Notes: generated by a model not told the origin, from the letters alone. DNA of 8,188 bases from an uncultured Oscillospiraceae bacterium (GCA_934659415.1 CAKUHW010000037.1:1-8188), one strand, 5' to 3'. Shown: positions 1 through 7,006, counted from the first letter of the stretch. Program-made: numbers and translations.

Positions 1-879
1 TCCCTGTTTTCCGCCCTGGAGCGCTGTGCCCCCCTGCTGGAGAGCTACGGCGGGCACGACCTGGCGGCGGGCTTTACCATTCTGGAGGAGAATATCCCCG
101 CCTTCCGCGCGGCCATGTGCGCCCTGGTGGAGGAATATGCCCAGGACCACGATATGGTCTCCTCCGTCCTGGTGGACGCCGAGCTGGAGACCTGCCGCGC
201 CCTGGCGGTGTCCGAGGTGGAGGCCCTGGCCCGGCTGGAGCCCTTCGGCGCGGGCAATCCCAAGCCGGTATTCCTGCTGCGCTCGGTGTCGGTGCTCTCC
301 TGTGTGGACGTGGGCTGCGGCCGGCACATGAAGCTGAAGCTGCGCCGGGACGGGGTTACCCTGGATGCCATCTTCTTCGGTATGAGCCGGGAGGTCTGCG
401 GCGTGGCCCCCGGGGACCGGCTGGACGTCCTCTTTACCCCTCAGATCAATGAATTTCGCGGCAGCCGGACCGTGCAGCTGCTGCTGTGCGACCTGCGCCC
501 GGCCCCTGCCCGGGCCGTGCTGGAGAGGGAGCTCTTCCACCGGCTGGAGCAGGGCGGGGAGCTCTCCCGCTGGGAGGCGGCCCTTCTGCTGCCCCAGCGG
601 CGGGACTTTGCCCAGCTGTGGCATTTTCTGGAGCACTGCTGCGCCGCAGGTCCCGCCCAGGTGGTCCCGGAGCAGCTGCTCCACCAGATCACCCACGGCC
701 AGGGCGCCGGCTGCACCTACGGCAGGGCCCTGGTGTGCCTGCAGGTGCTGGACGACACCGGGCTCATCCGCGTCACCCTCCGGGACGACAGCGCCACTGT
801 GGAGCTGCACCGGGGGAAGAGCAAGGTTGATCTGGAGCAGGCCGGGCTGATGCGCCGCCTGCGCGGCATTTTGGAATAA
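1..879 (+). CDS. recJ: Single-stranded-DNA-specific exonuclease RecJ, C-terminal part (5' end outside window)
   Basis: RecJ degrades single-stranded DNA 5' to 3' in recombination and mismatch/base-excision repair. The frame is open from base 1, so the start and the catalytic DHH domain lie outside; 292 residues are visible. Visible residues 16-25 (YGGHDLAAGF) are the DHHA1-domain GGH motif that closes the active site. Residues about 81-165, beginning PFGAGNPKPVF, match the RecJ OB-fold DNA-binding domain. Residues about 172-292 form the extra C-terminal domain found in Bacillus-type RecJ (DFAQLWHFL, then a predicted winged-helix-like end, LQVLDDTGLI). The Met at 115 is internal, not a start. 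In Firmicutes recJ usually sits just upstream of apt and rel; here rel follows after 76 bases with no apt between. The domain order and motif make the assignment firm. Confidence 0.93.
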   Translation, partial: SLFSALERCAPLLESYGGHDLAAGFTILEENIPAFRAAMCALVEEYAQDHDMVSSVLVDAELETCRALAVSEVEALARLEPFGAGNPKPVFLLRSVSVLSCVDVGCGRHMKLKLRRDGVTLDAIFFGMSREVCGVAPGDRLDVLFTPQINEFRGSRTVQLLLCDLRPAPARAVLERELFHRLEQGGELSRWEAALLLPQRRDFAQLWHFLEHCCAAGPAQVVPEQLLHQITHGQGAGCTYGRALVCLQVLDDTGLIRVTLRDDSATVELHRGKSKVDLEQAGLMRRLRGILE

Positions 880-918
880 GACGCTTTTGCGCCGTCCGGA
901 GGGCACGGGCGGGGCACG

Positions 919-935
919 GCTCCGACCGCCGGAGC
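919..935 (+). other. Small hairpin in the recJ-rel gap
   Basis: GCTCCG (919-924) pairs perfectly with CGGAGC (930-935) across a five-base loop, ending eight bases before the rel ribosome binding site. No T-run follows, so it is not an intrinsic terminator. I see no convincing promoter in 880-955, so rel is probably read through from recJ or from farther upstream. The hairpin might be chance in such GC-rich sequence. Confidence 0.25.
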
Positions 936-943
936 GCGCTGAC

Positions 944-950
944 AGGAGGT
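944..950 (+). promoter_or_regulatory. Ribosome binding site deciding the rel start
   Basis: AGGAGGT lies five bases before the ATG at 956. It selects that ATG over the in-frame upstream TTG at 887, which has no Shine-Dalgarno sequence and would add 23 residues unlike Rel. Confidence 0.85.
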
Positions 951-955
951 CCCTT

Positions 956-3205
956 ATGGACGAGAAGCAGATCGCGGAGGACATCCGCCAACGATACGAG
1001 CAGCTGGAGGCCCACATCCTCGCCGCCAACCCCGGCGCGGATGTGGAGCGCATCCGCACCGCCTTCCGCTACGCCGACGAGCACCACGGCAAGCAGCTGC
1101 GCAAGAGCGGCGAGCCCTACATCACCCATCCCATCGCCGTGGCGGAGATCGTGACCGAGCTGGGGCTGGACGTGGACTCGGTCATCGCCGCCCTGCTGCA
1201 CGACTGCATCGAGGACACCGACTCCACCCATGACGACATCGCCCGCCAGTTCGGGCCCACGGTGGCCGAGCTGGTGGAGGGCGTGACCAAGCTGACCCGG
1301 ATGCAGTACACCTCCAAGGAAGAGGAGCAGATGGAGAACCTGCGCAAGATGTTCATGGCCATGGCTAAGGACGTGCGGGTGATCCTCATCAAGCTGTGCG
1401 ACCGGCTGCACAACATGCGCACCCTGGAATACCAGTCCGAGCGCAAGCAGAAGGAAAAATCCCTGGAGACCATGGAGATCTACGCCCCCATCGCCCACCG
1501 GCTGGGCATGCAGCGCATCAAGTGGGAGCTGGAGGACATCTCCCTGCGCTACCTGGACCCCATCGGCTATGCCGATGTGCAGCAGGAGCTGGAGAAGATC
1601 ACCCAGGAGAACGGCGATTTTCTGGACCGGATGCAGCGGCAGATCGAGGAGCGGCTGGCGGCGGAGGGCGTGGCCTGCACGGTGTACGGCCGGCTGAAGC
1701 ACATCTACTCTATCTACCGCAAGATGTATTCCCAGAACAAGACCCTGAAGGAGATCTTCGACATCTACGCCTTCCGGGTGATCGTGCAGGACCTGCCCGC
1801 CTGCTACAACGTGCTGGGCAACATCCACGACATGTTCAAGCCCATCCTGGGCCGCTTCAAGGACTATATCAGCACCCCCAAGCCCAACGGCTACCAGTCC
1901 CTGCACACCACGGTCATCGGCAGCGAGGGCATCCCCTTCGAGGTGCAGATCCGCACCTGGGCCATGCACCAGACGGCGGAATACGGCGTGGCCGCCCACT
2001 GGAAGTACAAGCAGGGCATGGCCAATGCAAAGCTGGGCAGCGAGAAGGAGTTCGAGTGGGTGCGCAAGCTGCTGGAGAGCCAGCAGGACACCGACCCGGA
2101 CGAGTTCGTGCGCACCCTGAAGGTGGATATGTTCGCCGACGAGGTGTTCGTCTTCACCCCCAACGGGGACGTGAAGAGCCTGCCCACCGGGGCTACCCCC
2201 ATCGACTTTGCCTACGCCATCCACTCCGCCGTGGGCAACGCCATGACCGGGGCTCGGGTGAACGGGCGCATCGTCACCTTCGACACGCCGCTGAAAAACG
2301 GCGACATCGTGGAGATCGTCACCTCCCGCACGGCCAAGGGCCCCAGCCGGGACTGGATGAACATCTGCAAGTCCAACGAGGCCCGCAACAAGATCCGCCA
2401 GTGGTTCAAGAAGGAGCGGCGGGAGGAGAACATCGCCACCGGCCGGGCGGCCTTCGAGTCGGAGCTGAAGCACGCCAAGCTCTCTCTGTCCGCCATCACC
2501 GCCGAGGATGTGCTGCCCCATATCCTGCACAAGGTGCGCTTCAACTCGTTGGACGAGCTGTACGCCGCCATCGGCTACGGCGGCATGTCCGCCCAGAAGG
2601 CCGTGGGGCGGATGAAGGAGGAGCTCACCCGTATGGGCCGGCTGGAGCGTCAGGCCGCCGAGCGCCAGGCCTTCCAGGAGGCGGCCGCCGCCGGGGAGAC
2701 CATCTATCCCTCCGGCAAGCCGGATGTGCCCAGACCCACCCACTCCAAAAACGGCGTGATCGTGGCCGGGCTGGACAACTGCATGGTGAAGTTCTCCAAA
2801 TGCTGCACTCCGGTGCCCGGCGACCCCATTGTCGGCTTCATCACCCGGGGCTACGGCGTGTCCATCCACCGGCAGGACTGCCCCAACGCGGCCCTCTCCC
2901 GGCGCAAGCCTGAGGAAGCAGGCCGCTGGGTGGAGGCCTCCTGGGCCACGGACACCGAGCTGCCCGGCTATCGCACCGCCCTGGATATCTCCGCCAAGGA
3001 CCGGGACAACCTGACCCTGGATGTGGCCATGGCCCTCTCTGCCCAGAAGGTGAAGGTGAACAACCTCATGGCCCGCAGCCAGCCCGACGGCTACGCTCTC
3101 ATCGCCCTGGAGCTCACCGTGAAGGACCGGAAGGAGCTGGGCAGCGTCATCAACAAGCTGTCCCAGATCCCCGGCGTCATCTTCGTCCAGCGTGCCGGCG
3201 GCTGA
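956..3205 (+). CDS. rel: Bifunctional (p)ppGpp synthetase/hydrolase Rel (RelA/SpoT family)
   Basis: This cytoplasmic, ribosome-associated enzyme makes (p)ppGpp from ATP and GTP/GDP during amino-acid starvation and hydrolyses it otherwise. The 749 residues are close to the usual length of Gram-positive Rel. Domains in order: HD hydrolase (about 25-180) with metal-site residues H44, H82-D83 and D149 intact, plus the adjoining ED86-87; synthetase (about 240-350) with IFDIYAFRV (D269), the nucleotide-stacking GYQSLHT (Y313) and FEVQIRT (E329); TGS (about 391-455, VFVFTPNGDVKSLPTGAT); a helical linker; the conserved cysteine/zinc-finger-like domain (KCCTPVPGDPIVGFIT, C616, C617, C642); and a C-terminal ACT domain (about 671-749). 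Hydrolase and synthetase residues are both present, so both activities are expected. The next gene starts 35 bases downstream with no terminator between, so the cell-wall genes behind it may be co-transcribed. Confidence 0.96.
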   Translation: MDEKQIAEDIRQRYEQLEAHILAANPGADVERIRTAFRYADEHHGKQLRKSGEPYITHPIAVAEIVTELGLDVDSVIAALLHDCIEDTDSTHDDIARQFGPTVAELVEGVTKLTRMQYTSKEEEQMENLRKMFMAMAKDVRVILIKLCDRLHNMRTLEYQSERKQKEKSLETMEIYAPIAHRLGMQRIKWELEDISLRYLDPIGYADVQQELEKITQENGDFLDRMQRQIEERLAAEGVACTVYGRLKHIYSIYRKMYSQNKTLKEIFDIYAFRVIVQDLPACYNVLGNIHDMFKPILGRFKDYISTPKPNGYQSLHTTVIGSEGIPFEVQIRTWAMHQTAEYGVAAHWKYKQGMANAKLGSEKEFEWVRKLLESQQDTDPDEFVRTLKVDMFADEVFVFTPNGDVKSLPTGATPIDFAYAIHSAVGNAMTGARVNGRIVTFDTPLKNGDIVEIVTSRTAKGPSRDWMNICKSNEARNKIRQWFKKERREENIATGRAAFESELKHAKLSLSAITAEDVLPHILHKVRFNSLDELYAAIGYGGMSAQKAVGRMKEELTRMGRLERQAAERQAFQEAAAAGETIYPSGKPDVPRPTHSKNGVIVAGLDNCMVKFSKCCTPVPGDPIVGFITRGYGVSIHRQDCPNAALSRRKPEEAGRWVEASWATDTELPGYRTALDISAKDRDNLTLDVAMALSAQKVKVNNLMARSQPDGYALIALELTVKDRKELGSVINKLSQIPGVIFVQRAGG

Positions 3206-3240
3206 GAGACGGGGAAAATGAGAAAGGAGTCTGATCCTCT

Positions 3241-4455
3241 ATGTCCGCACCCGAATTCCAGCCGCTGCTCTTCGGCGGCGACATCAACGTGTACAGCGTG
3301 GCCCGGGCCTTTCACGAGGCCTACGGCGTCAAGTCCATCGCCTACGGGAAGTATGTGTCCTTCCCCTGCGCCTACAGCGCCATCATCGACTACCGCCCCT
3401 GCCCGGACAACGAGGATCCGGACACCTTCCTGTCCAACGTCAAGCAGGTGTGCGCCGAGTGCGCGGGCAAGACGGTGCTGGTCATCGGCTGCGGCGACAG
3501 CTATGTGAAGCTGGCCGCCCACCTGAAGGACCGCTTCCCCGCCAACGCCCGGTGCAACTATATCTCCGGCGAGATGCTGGACATGCTCACCGACAAGGAG
3601 CAGTTCTACGCCCTGTGCGACAAGTACGGCATCGACCACCCGGCCACCTTTGTGTACGACGGCTCCATGGGCCGCGACTTTGTTCTGCCCTGGTCCGCCC
3701 CCTATATCGCCAAGCCCGCCGACGGCGTGGCCTACTGGGCCACCGGCCACAACGAGCTGAAGAAGGTGTATCTCTGCCAGACCTGGGAGGAGCTGCTCGC
3801 CGCCCTGGACGAGGTGTACGCCGCCGGCTACCCCGGCCGCATGATTCTCCAGGAGTTCATCCCCGGGGACGACACCTATATGCGGGTGCTCACCAACTAC
3901 TCCGACACCCACGGCAGGGTCAAGCTCATGTGCCTGGGCCATGTGCTGCTGGAGGAGCACTCCCCCCACGGCATCGGCAACCACGCCGTGATCATCACCG
4001 AGCACGACCAGACCCTGTGCGACGCCATCCGCGCCATGCTGGAGGACCTGCACTATGTGGGCTTCTCCAATTTCGATATCAAGTACGACATGCGGGACGG
4101 CAGGTACAAGGCCTTTGAGATCAACTGCCGCCAGGGCCGCAGCAACTACTATGTCACCGGCTCCGGCCACAACATCGCCGAGTACCTGGTGGGTGACCTG
4201 CTGGAGGGGAAGGACCTGCCCCTCACCGTGGTGGAGGACGACACCATCTGGCGCATGATCCCCCGGCGGCTGGCCTATACCTTTATCCCGAAGCGCTACC
4301 ACGCCCGCATGCGGGAGCTGTTCCGCAGGGGGACGGACCACCACTCCATGGAGTACCGGCCCGACTACACCGCCCGGCGCATCTGGCGCATCTGGAAAAA
4401 CCACATCGGCACCTATGTGCGCTTTTACAGGCACAATCAGAAGCCTGCCGACTGA
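3241..4455 (+). CDS. ATP-grasp ligase, D-aspartate ligase (Aslfm-like) for peptidoglycan cross-bridge
   Basis: The 404-residue protein resembles, from memory, the Enterococcus faecium D-aspartate ligase Aslfm along its whole length. That enzyme uses ATP to join the beta-carboxyl of D-Asp to the epsilon-amine of L-Lys in UDP-MurNAc-pentapeptide. Shared blocks are the N-terminal LLFGGDINVYSVARAFHEAYG (residues about 9-29), the ATP-grasp core QEFIPGDD (204-211), VKLMCLGHVLLEEHSP (227-242), GFSNFDIKYDMRDG (274-287) and the metal/phosphate-binding EINCRQGRS (293-301). No signal peptide or membrane segment is visible, so it should act in the cytoplasm. Start: ATG 3241 with AAAGGAG at 3223-3229, spaced 11 bases. 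An aspartate racemase gene follows 15 bases downstream, which supports D-Asp as substrate. In E. faecium the equivalent ligase and racemase genes are also linked. The family call is strong; the exact acceptor amine (Lys, ornithine, diaminopimelate or other) is inferred. Confidence 0.85.
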   Translation: MSAPEFQPLLFGGDINVYSVARAFHEAYGVKSIAYGKYVSFPCAYSAIIDYRPCPDNEDPDTFLSNVKQVCAECAGKTVLVIGCGDSYVKLAAHLKDRFPANARCNYISGEMLDMLTDKEQFYALCDKYGIDHPATFVYDGSMGRDFVLPWSAPYIAKPADGVAYWATGHNELKKVYLCQTWEELLAALDEVYAAGYPGRMILQEFIPGDDTYMRVLTNYSDTHGRVKLMCLGHVLLEEHSPHGIGNHAVIITEHDQTLCDAIRAMLEDLHYVGFSNFDIKYDMRDGRYKAFEINCRQGRSNYYVTGSGHNIAEYLVGDLLEGKDLPLTVVEDDTIWRMIPRRLAYTFIPKRYHARMRELFRRGTDHHSMEYRPDYTARRIWRIWKNHIGTYVRFYRHNQKPAD

Positions 4456-4470
4456 GGAGACCGATCTTTT

Positions 4471-5175
4471 ATGAAGGAACAGAAATTGGGCATACTGGGG
4501 GGCATGGGTCCCCAGGCCACCCAGGTGTTTTACCAGTTCGTGCTGGACCGCACCGATGCCGCCCGGGACCAGGACCATCTGCCCACCCTCATCCTGTCGG
4601 ACACCAAAATGCCCGACCGTACCGCCGCCATCCTCGCCGGGGACACGGAGGGACTCTACCGGCGGCTGCTGGGGGACGCGAAGCTGCTGGAGCAGTGCGG
4701 CTGTACCGCCCTGGCCATCCCCTGCAACACCTCCCACTACTTTGCCGACCGGCTTCAGAGCGAGCTGTCCATCCCCATCGTCCACATGATCCGGGAGACC
4801 GCCGCCGCCCTGGCCGCCCAGGGGAAGAAGCGCCCGGGCATCCTGGCCACCGACGGCACCATCCAGACCGGCCTGTACCAGAAGGAGTGCGCCGCCCTGG
4901 GGCTGGAGGCCGTGGCCCCCGCCCCCGCCAGCCAGAAGCTGGTCATGTCCATCATCTATGACGAGATCAAGCAGGGGGAGCGGGGCAGCCGGGAGAAGTT
5001 CGCCCAGATCGACCGGGCCATCCGCTCCGCCGGGTGCGACTGCGCCATCCTGGCCTGCACGGAGCTGTCTGTCTTCGCCACCTACCACGCCCTGCCGCCC
5101 TTTTATCTGGACGCCATGATGGTCATGGCCGAGCGGGCGGTGGTCCAGTGCGGCTATCCCCTGCGCACTATATAA
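4471..5175 (+). CDS. Aspartate racemase family protein (Asp/Glu racemase superfamily)
   Basis: This is a cofactor-independent racemase that would interconvert L- and D-aspartate through two thiols. The 234-residue length is typical. The N-terminal ILGGMGPQAT (residues 8-17) is the family signature. DQDHLPTLILSDTKMPDRT (33-51) matches the conserved substrate-loop region. The two catalytic cysteines are visible in IPCNTSHYF (C85) and ILACTELS (C196). There is no signal peptide. GAGGAGA (4454-4460) overlaps the stop codon of the ligase gene and lies ten bases before ATG 4471, so translational coupling is plausible. Placed between a D-aspartate ligase-like gene and a Mur ligase, its likely job is to supply D-Asp for the cell wall. 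Related racemases acting on glutamate or other amino acids share this fold, so substrate identity rests on context. Confidence 0.88.
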   Translation: MKEQKLGILGGMGPQATQVFYQFVLDRTDAARDQDHLPTLILSDTKMPDRTAAILAGDTEGLYRRLLGDAKLLEQCGCTALAIPCNTSHYFADRLQSELSIPIVHMIRETAAALAAQGKKRPGILATDGTIQTGLYQKECAALGLEAVAPAPASQKLVMSIIYDEIKQGERGSREKFAQIDRAIRSAGCDCAILACTELSVFATYHALPPFYLDAMMVMAERAVVQCGYPLRTI

Positions 5176-5180
5176 AGGAG
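5174..5180 (+). promoter_or_regulatory. Ribosome binding site overlapping the racemase stop codon
   Basis: AAAGGAG begins inside the TAA stop (5173-5175) of the racemase gene and lies six bases before ATG 5187. This fixes the Mur ligase start and suggests coupled translation. The same frame is open upstream to 5034, but only as a shadow of the racemase gene. Confidence 0.8.
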
Positions 5181-5186
5181 ACTGCC

Positions 5187-6713
5187 ATGGAACTGAAGCT
5201 TTACCCGCTCTCGTCCTACCTGGACCTGCTGGAGGAGCACGGTCTGCTCTCCGCCCCGATGCCTGCTGGCCTTGACCCGGACTGCACGGTGAAGCTGGTG
5301 ACCTGCAGCTCCCAGGAGTGCGTCCCCGGGACCCTGTTCATCCGAAAGGGGGCCCACTTCAAGCCCGAGTATCTGGCGGACGCCGCCCGCCGGGGGGCCT
5401 TTGCCTACGTCAGCGACGCCCCCGATCCCGCAGCCGGTCTGCCCTGCATCCAGGTGAACGACCTGCGGCGGGCCATGGCTCTGCTGGCTGTGCGGTATTA
5501 CAACGACCCGTCGAAGGACCTGTCCGTCGTCGGCATCACCGGCACCAAGGGCAAGTCCTCCACCGCCTACTACGTGAAGGCCATTCTGGACCGCTGCCTG
5601 GCCCCCGCCGGGAAGCGCTGCGGTGTCATCTCCTCCATCGACACCTACGACGGCGCGGAGCAGTTCGAGTCCCACCTGACCACCCCGGAGCCCCTGGAGC
5701 TCCAGCGGCACCTGGCCAACGCCCGGGCGGCAGGGCTGGGCTATGTGGTGATGGAGGCTTCCAGCCAGGCCCTCAAGTACCACCGTACCCTGGGGGTGCG
5801 CTTTGCCGCCGGGGCATTTCTGAACATCGGCCGGGACCACATCTCCCCCATCGAGCACCCCGACCCGGAGGACTACTTCCGCTCCAAACTGAAGCTCTTC
5901 GCCCAGACGGAGGCCGCCTGCGTCAATCTGGACAGCGAGCGGGCGGAGGAGATCCTGGCCGCCGCCCGGGCCGCCTGCCCCCGGGTGGTCACCTTCTCCC
6001 GCCGGGACAGCTCCGCCGGCCTGTACGGCAGCGGCGCGGCCAAAGAGGGCCACGGCTCCCGGTTCCACGCCAGGGGCCTGGGGCTGGACGGGGACTTCAC
6101 CCTCTCCATGCCGGGGCTGTTCAACGTGGACAACGCCCTGGCGGCCATTGCCCTCTGCCGCTGCCTGGACATTCCGGAGGGCACCATCGCCGCCGGCCTG
6201 GCGGAGGCCCGGGTCCCCGGCCGCATGGAGGTCTACGCCAGCGGGGACGGGCGCATCACCGCCATTGTGGACTACGCCCACAACCGCATGAGCTTCGACA
6301 CCCTCTTCCGCTCCGTCCGGGCGGAGTACCCCGGCGCGCACATCGCCGCCGTGTTCGGCTGCCCCGGAGGCAAGGCCTTTGAGCGGCGGCGGGACCTGGG
6401 GGAGGTGGCCGGCCGGTGGTCCGATCTGGTGGTGCTCACCGAGGAGGACTCCGGCGAGGAGGATACCCTCGCCATCTGCCGGGAGATCGCCGGGTATGTG
6501 GACGCCCAGGGCTGCCCGGAGCTCATCGAGCCCGACCGGGGCGCCGCCATCCGCCTGGCCCTCGCCCGGGGGGAGAGGCCCCTGGTGGCCCTCATCACCG
6601 GCAAAGGGGCGGAGACCCGCATGAAGCGTGGCCTGACCTATGTGGATACCCCCTCCGATGTGGATTATGTAAAGCAGTTTCTGGCGGAGTACGACAGAAC
6701 AGGCGAACTCTGA
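5187..6713 (+). CDS. murE: MurE-type Mur ligase (UDP-MurNAc-tripeptide synthetase), divergent subfamily
   Basis: MurE adds the third stem-peptide residue to UDP-MurNAc-L-Ala-D-Glu in the cytoplasm. The 508-residue protein has the three Mur ligase domains. The N-terminal UDP-MurNAc-binding domain contains VTCSSQECVPGTLFI (38-52). The ATP domain has the P-loop GITGTKGKSS (116-125), TTPEPLELQ (165-173), MEASSQAL (189-196) and the likely carbamylated lysine K234 in SKLKLF. The C-terminal domain has GRMEVY (345-350), VDYAH (361-365) and GKGAE (472-476). The site aligned with the Escherichia coli diaminopimelate-recognition motif DNPR reads EDSG (420-423), so meso-diaminopimelate specificity is unlikely. 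L-Lys would suit the neighbouring D-Asp ligase, but the motif also differs from the L-Lys motifs I remember (DNPA, DDPN). It is the last gene of the unit. Other possibilities are a second MurE paralogue or a ligase for another amino acid. Confidence 0.85.
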   Translation: MELKLYPLSSYLDLLEEHGLLSAPMPAGLDPDCTVKLVTCSSQECVPGTLFIRKGAHFKPEYLADAARRGAFAYVSDAPDPAAGLPCIQVNDLRRAMALLAVRYYNDPSKDLSVVGITGTKGKSSTAYYVKAILDRCLAPAGKRCGVISSIDTYDGAEQFESHLTTPEPLELQRHLANARAAGLGYVVMEASSQALKYHRTLGVRFAAGAFLNIGRDHISPIEHPDPEDYFRSKLKLFAQTEAACVNLDSERAEEILAAARAACPRVVTFSRRDSSAGLYGSGAAKEGHGSRFHARGLGLDGDFTLSMPGLFNVDNALAAIALCRCLDIPEGTIAAGLAEARVPGRMEVYASGDGRITAIVDYAHNRMSFDTLFRSVRAEYPGAHIAAVFGCPGGKAFERRRDLGEVAGRWSDLVVLTEEDSGEEDTLAICREIAGYVDAQGCPELIEPDRGAAIRLALARGERPLVALITGKGAETRMKRGLTYVDTPSDVDYVKQFLAEYDRTGEL

Positions 6714-6732
6714 GCCGGTGTGATTGTCGAAA

Positions 6733-6755
6733 AACAGGCCGGCGAAAGGGCTGTT
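6733..6755 (+). other. Imperfect hairpin after the Mur ligase stop
   Basis: AACAG (6733-6737) pairs with CTGTT (6751-6755), extended by CC/GG (6739-6740 with 6749-6750) past a one-base bulge. No T-run follows. It may be part of the adjoining repeat or chance. Confidence 0.25.
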
Positions 6756-6818
6756 CCCTTAAGCTCCCTTATGTAAAGGGAGCTGGCAGCGCGCAGCGTT
6801 GACTGAGGGATTGTCACC
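6755..6818 (+). repeat. Palindromic intergenic repeat (REP/MITE-like), single copy in window
   Basis: The element contains a nine-base perfect stem, AGCTCCCTT (6762-6770) with AAGGGAGCT (6776-6784), loop ATGTA. A second imperfect stem follows, CAGCG (6787-6791) with CGTTG (6797-6801). Both are enclosed by TCCCT (6755-6759) with AGGGA (6806-6810), giving a three-way-junction shape. The wording (AAGGGAGCTGGCA, then TGACTGAGGGATTGTC) matches, from memory, a short palindromic repeat scattered between genes in Faecalibacterium and related Oscillospiraceae. Only one copy lies here, so its repeated nature cannot be shown from this window. The outer boundaries are approximate. Confidence 0.6.
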
Positions 6819-6822
6819 ATGG

Positions 6823-6857
6823 CCGCCCGTCTCTCCGGAGGCGGGCGGTTTTGTTTT
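6823..6857 (+). terminator. Rho-independent terminator of the rel/cell-wall unit
   Basis: An 11-base-pair stem (6823-6833 with 6838-6848, one G-T wobble) closes a TCCG loop on a C-G pair, the stable UNCG-type tetraloop. TTTTGTTTT follows directly (6849-6857). It is oriented to stop transcription coming from the Mur ligase gene. Confidence 0.9.
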
Positions 6858-6895
6858 GCATCCTCGCGGGGCAAAACTTGCATCCCCGCCGGAGC

Positions 6896-6936
6896 GACAG
6901 TCTGTCAACATGGAACAAAAAGATAGACAAACTGTA
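6896..6936. promoter_or_regulatory. Pair of operator-like dyads GACA-N2-CTGT, 30 bp apart
   Basis: GACAGTCTGTC (6896-6906) is a perfect dyad. GACAAACTGTA (6926-6936) repeats the same GACA-N2-CTGT pattern exactly 30 bases, about three helical turns, downstream. Both lie some 100-140 bases before the protease -35 box. The arrangement resembles a two-site operator, but no regulator is identifiable and short dyads arise by chance. Confidence 0.3.
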
Positions 6937-6993
6937 GAAAAACAGAAGGCGGGGGTAAAAAATGCTCAAAAACCGGCTGAAAATCACACTACT

Positions 6994-7006
6994 TTTATCT
7001 GATAAA
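6994..7006. promoter_or_regulatory. Palindrome TTTATCTGATAAA upstream of the protease promoter
   Basis: Six-base arms TTTATC and GATAAA flank a single central base at 7000. The centre is 33 bases before the -35 box and about 67 bases before the expected transcription start, a usual place for an activator site. The sequence alone does not name a regulator. Confidence 0.3.

Noticed and set aside
115..879. recJ fragment read as a complete 254-residue gene from the Met at 115
   Set aside because: The frame is open to base 1 and the DHHA1 GGH motif lies before this Met, so it is an internal codon of a gene cut by the window edge.
887..955. Upstream TTG extension of Rel by 23 residues
   Set aside because: The extension lacks a Shine-Dalgarno sequence, is not Rel-like, and a strong AGGAGGT points to ATG 956.
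773..2869. Minus-strand open frame of 698 codons opposite rel
   Set aside because: It is the antisense shadow of a gene with strong GC-ending codons. Its translation is a low-complexity Gly/Val/Leu/His/Asp mix with no domain, while the + strand encodes an intact Rel.
3091..5088. Minus-strand open frame of 665 codons across the ligase and racemase genes
   Set aside because: It has the same codon-bias artefact composition, spans two well-supported + strand genes and has no recognisable motif.
5154..6341. Minus-strand open frame of 395 codons opposite the Mur ligase
   Set aside because: This is an antisense shadow; the + strand frame carries all Mur ligase motifs.
6858..6909. Divergent minus-strand promoter with TTGACA read from 6909 to 6904
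   Set aside because: At 17-base spacing the -10 position reads GGATGC, unlike TATAAT, and no minus-strand gene lies beyond it.
6799..7002. Possible 67-residue + strand protein
   Set aside because: It begins inside the palindromic repeat, crosses the terminator, has no ribosome binding site, and the internal ATG at 6910 also lacks one.
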